Part shown: positions 34,348 to 34,522 of the stretch, one piece after another
Layout of the letters: each line of letters begins with the position of its first letter
How positions within the stretch are numbered: position 1 is the first letter of the stretch
Assembly: GCA_023411375.1 (NCBI GenBank)
Contig: JAEYOW010000003.1
Span: 1 to 34,522 of the forward strand
Source of the DNA: Bacillota bacterium
GTDB taxonomy: Bacteria; Bacillota; Clostridia; Christensenellales; Aristaeellaceae
DNA: 34,522 nucleotides
Direction of reading: 5' to 3'
The notes under the pieces: model-generated
Told to the model about the DNA's origin: nothing
Database searches by the model: none
What the model saw: the letters and a program-made list of their open reading frames with translations, nothing else
Program-made: the position numbers and the translations under genes

Positions 34348-34522
34348 TGGATAATAGTCAATAAAGTGGACAAAGAAATCAGGAAAGACAGAACGAGCGT
34401 TCACGTTCATTGGGCGATAAGCCACCATTAGAGGAATGAGGGCGGAGAGAATTATAAAAGCCATTGATGTAGGCAAAAAGGCTGTGCTCAAGTGCATCTA
34501 GGGAAGCGTAGGAACGTCTGTT
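34348..34522 (-). mobile_element. IS3-family element, 3' end, truncated by the window edge
   Basis: The element begins at TGG (34348) with the terminal sequence TGGATAATAGTCAATAAAGT, TG outermost as is usual in the IS3 family. It is inserted inside the IS1182 transposase gene right after an ACC codon. The target duplication would be CACC or ACC if the other junction, outside the window, repeats it. The transposase reads inward from the right. Confidence 0.72.
34379..34522 (-). CDS. IS3-family transposase OrfB, C-terminal part (partial)
   Basis: Forty-seven residues of an integrase-core transposase are visible up to the TGA at 34379-34381; the rest lies beyond the right edge. The ending LFAYINGFYNSLRPHSSNGG followed by LSPNE is the characteristic C-terminus of IS3-group OrfB proteins. 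About 31 bases separate the stop from the outer end of the element, as expected for this family. The frame is intact over the visible part. Confidence 0.8.
   Translation of the reverse strand, partial: NRRSYASLDALEHSLFAYINGFYNSLRPHSSNGGLSPNERERSFCLS

Noticed and set aside
33610..34431. A 273-residue transposase as a complete protein
   Set aside because: The last 27 codons (from 34348) are antisense to an IS3 end and do not resemble IS1182 transposases. The gene is interrupted.
34436..34501. A 21-codon plus-strand frame near the right edge
   Set aside because: It lies antisense to the IS3 OrfB C-terminus, and the GAGGA before it is too close to the ATG to act as a ribosome site.

Overview
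The window looks like a chromosomal segment of a high-GC, endospore-forming Bacillota, probably class Clostridia. Reasons: Shine-Dalgarno-led genes with GTG and TTG starts, a sporulation sigma factor of the SigK type, a Gin-type anti-sigma zinc protein, a MalF/MalG-type sugar importer without its own ATPase, and IS1182 and IS3 family insertion sequences. I cannot name the genus from sequence alone. I saw no rRNA, tRNA or CRISPR array.

Layout. (1) 117-7791: a LacI-controlled catabolic operon: regulator, sugar-type binding protein, two permeases, ADP-ribosylglycohydrolase-fold enzyme, nucleoside hydrolase, PfkB kinase, then a strong terminator. It reads as an import and stepwise breakdown route for a riboside or ADP-ribose-like compound. 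(2) 7800-11277, minus strand: response regulator, histidine kinase and cardiolipin-synthase-like phospholipase D, joined by ATGA overlaps, with a small hypothetical gene downstream. (3) 11317-13690, plus strand: AI-2E-family membrane protein, GNAT acetyltransferase, TauE/SafE exporter. (4) 13705-17970: a short-chain reductase followed by one giant protein that joins acyl-AMP ligase, acyl carrier protein and serine-palmitoyltransferase-like domains. This two-gene set is the most striking item and looks like a compact machine for making sphingoid-type long-chain amino ketones and alcohols. (5) 18063-20084: a receiver-like protein with degenerate active site plus an SPFH protein with two zinc ribbons. 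(6) 20106-26628: HAD phosphatase, alpha/beta hydrolase, glucose-6-phosphate isomerase, SigK, XRE-TPR regulator, MFS transporter. (7) 26829-32902: Gin, a large hybrid sensor kinase, an XRE/DUF5680 regulator, a VOC protein, a membrane-anchored hypothetical protein and a possible 22-residue protein.

(8) 33028-34522 is a mobile-element graveyard. A minus-strand coding remnant is split by a 139-bp MITE-like element with perfect 18-bp inverted ends and a 10-bp target duplication. Next comes a cluster of hairpins ending in a terminator (candidate structured RNA or element end), then an IS1182-type transposase gene that has lost its presumed first catalytic Asp and is cut by the end of an IS3-family element running off the window.

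Starts were chosen from ribosome-binding-site spacing and family alignment. Functions come from motifs recognised by eye; no database search was possible.
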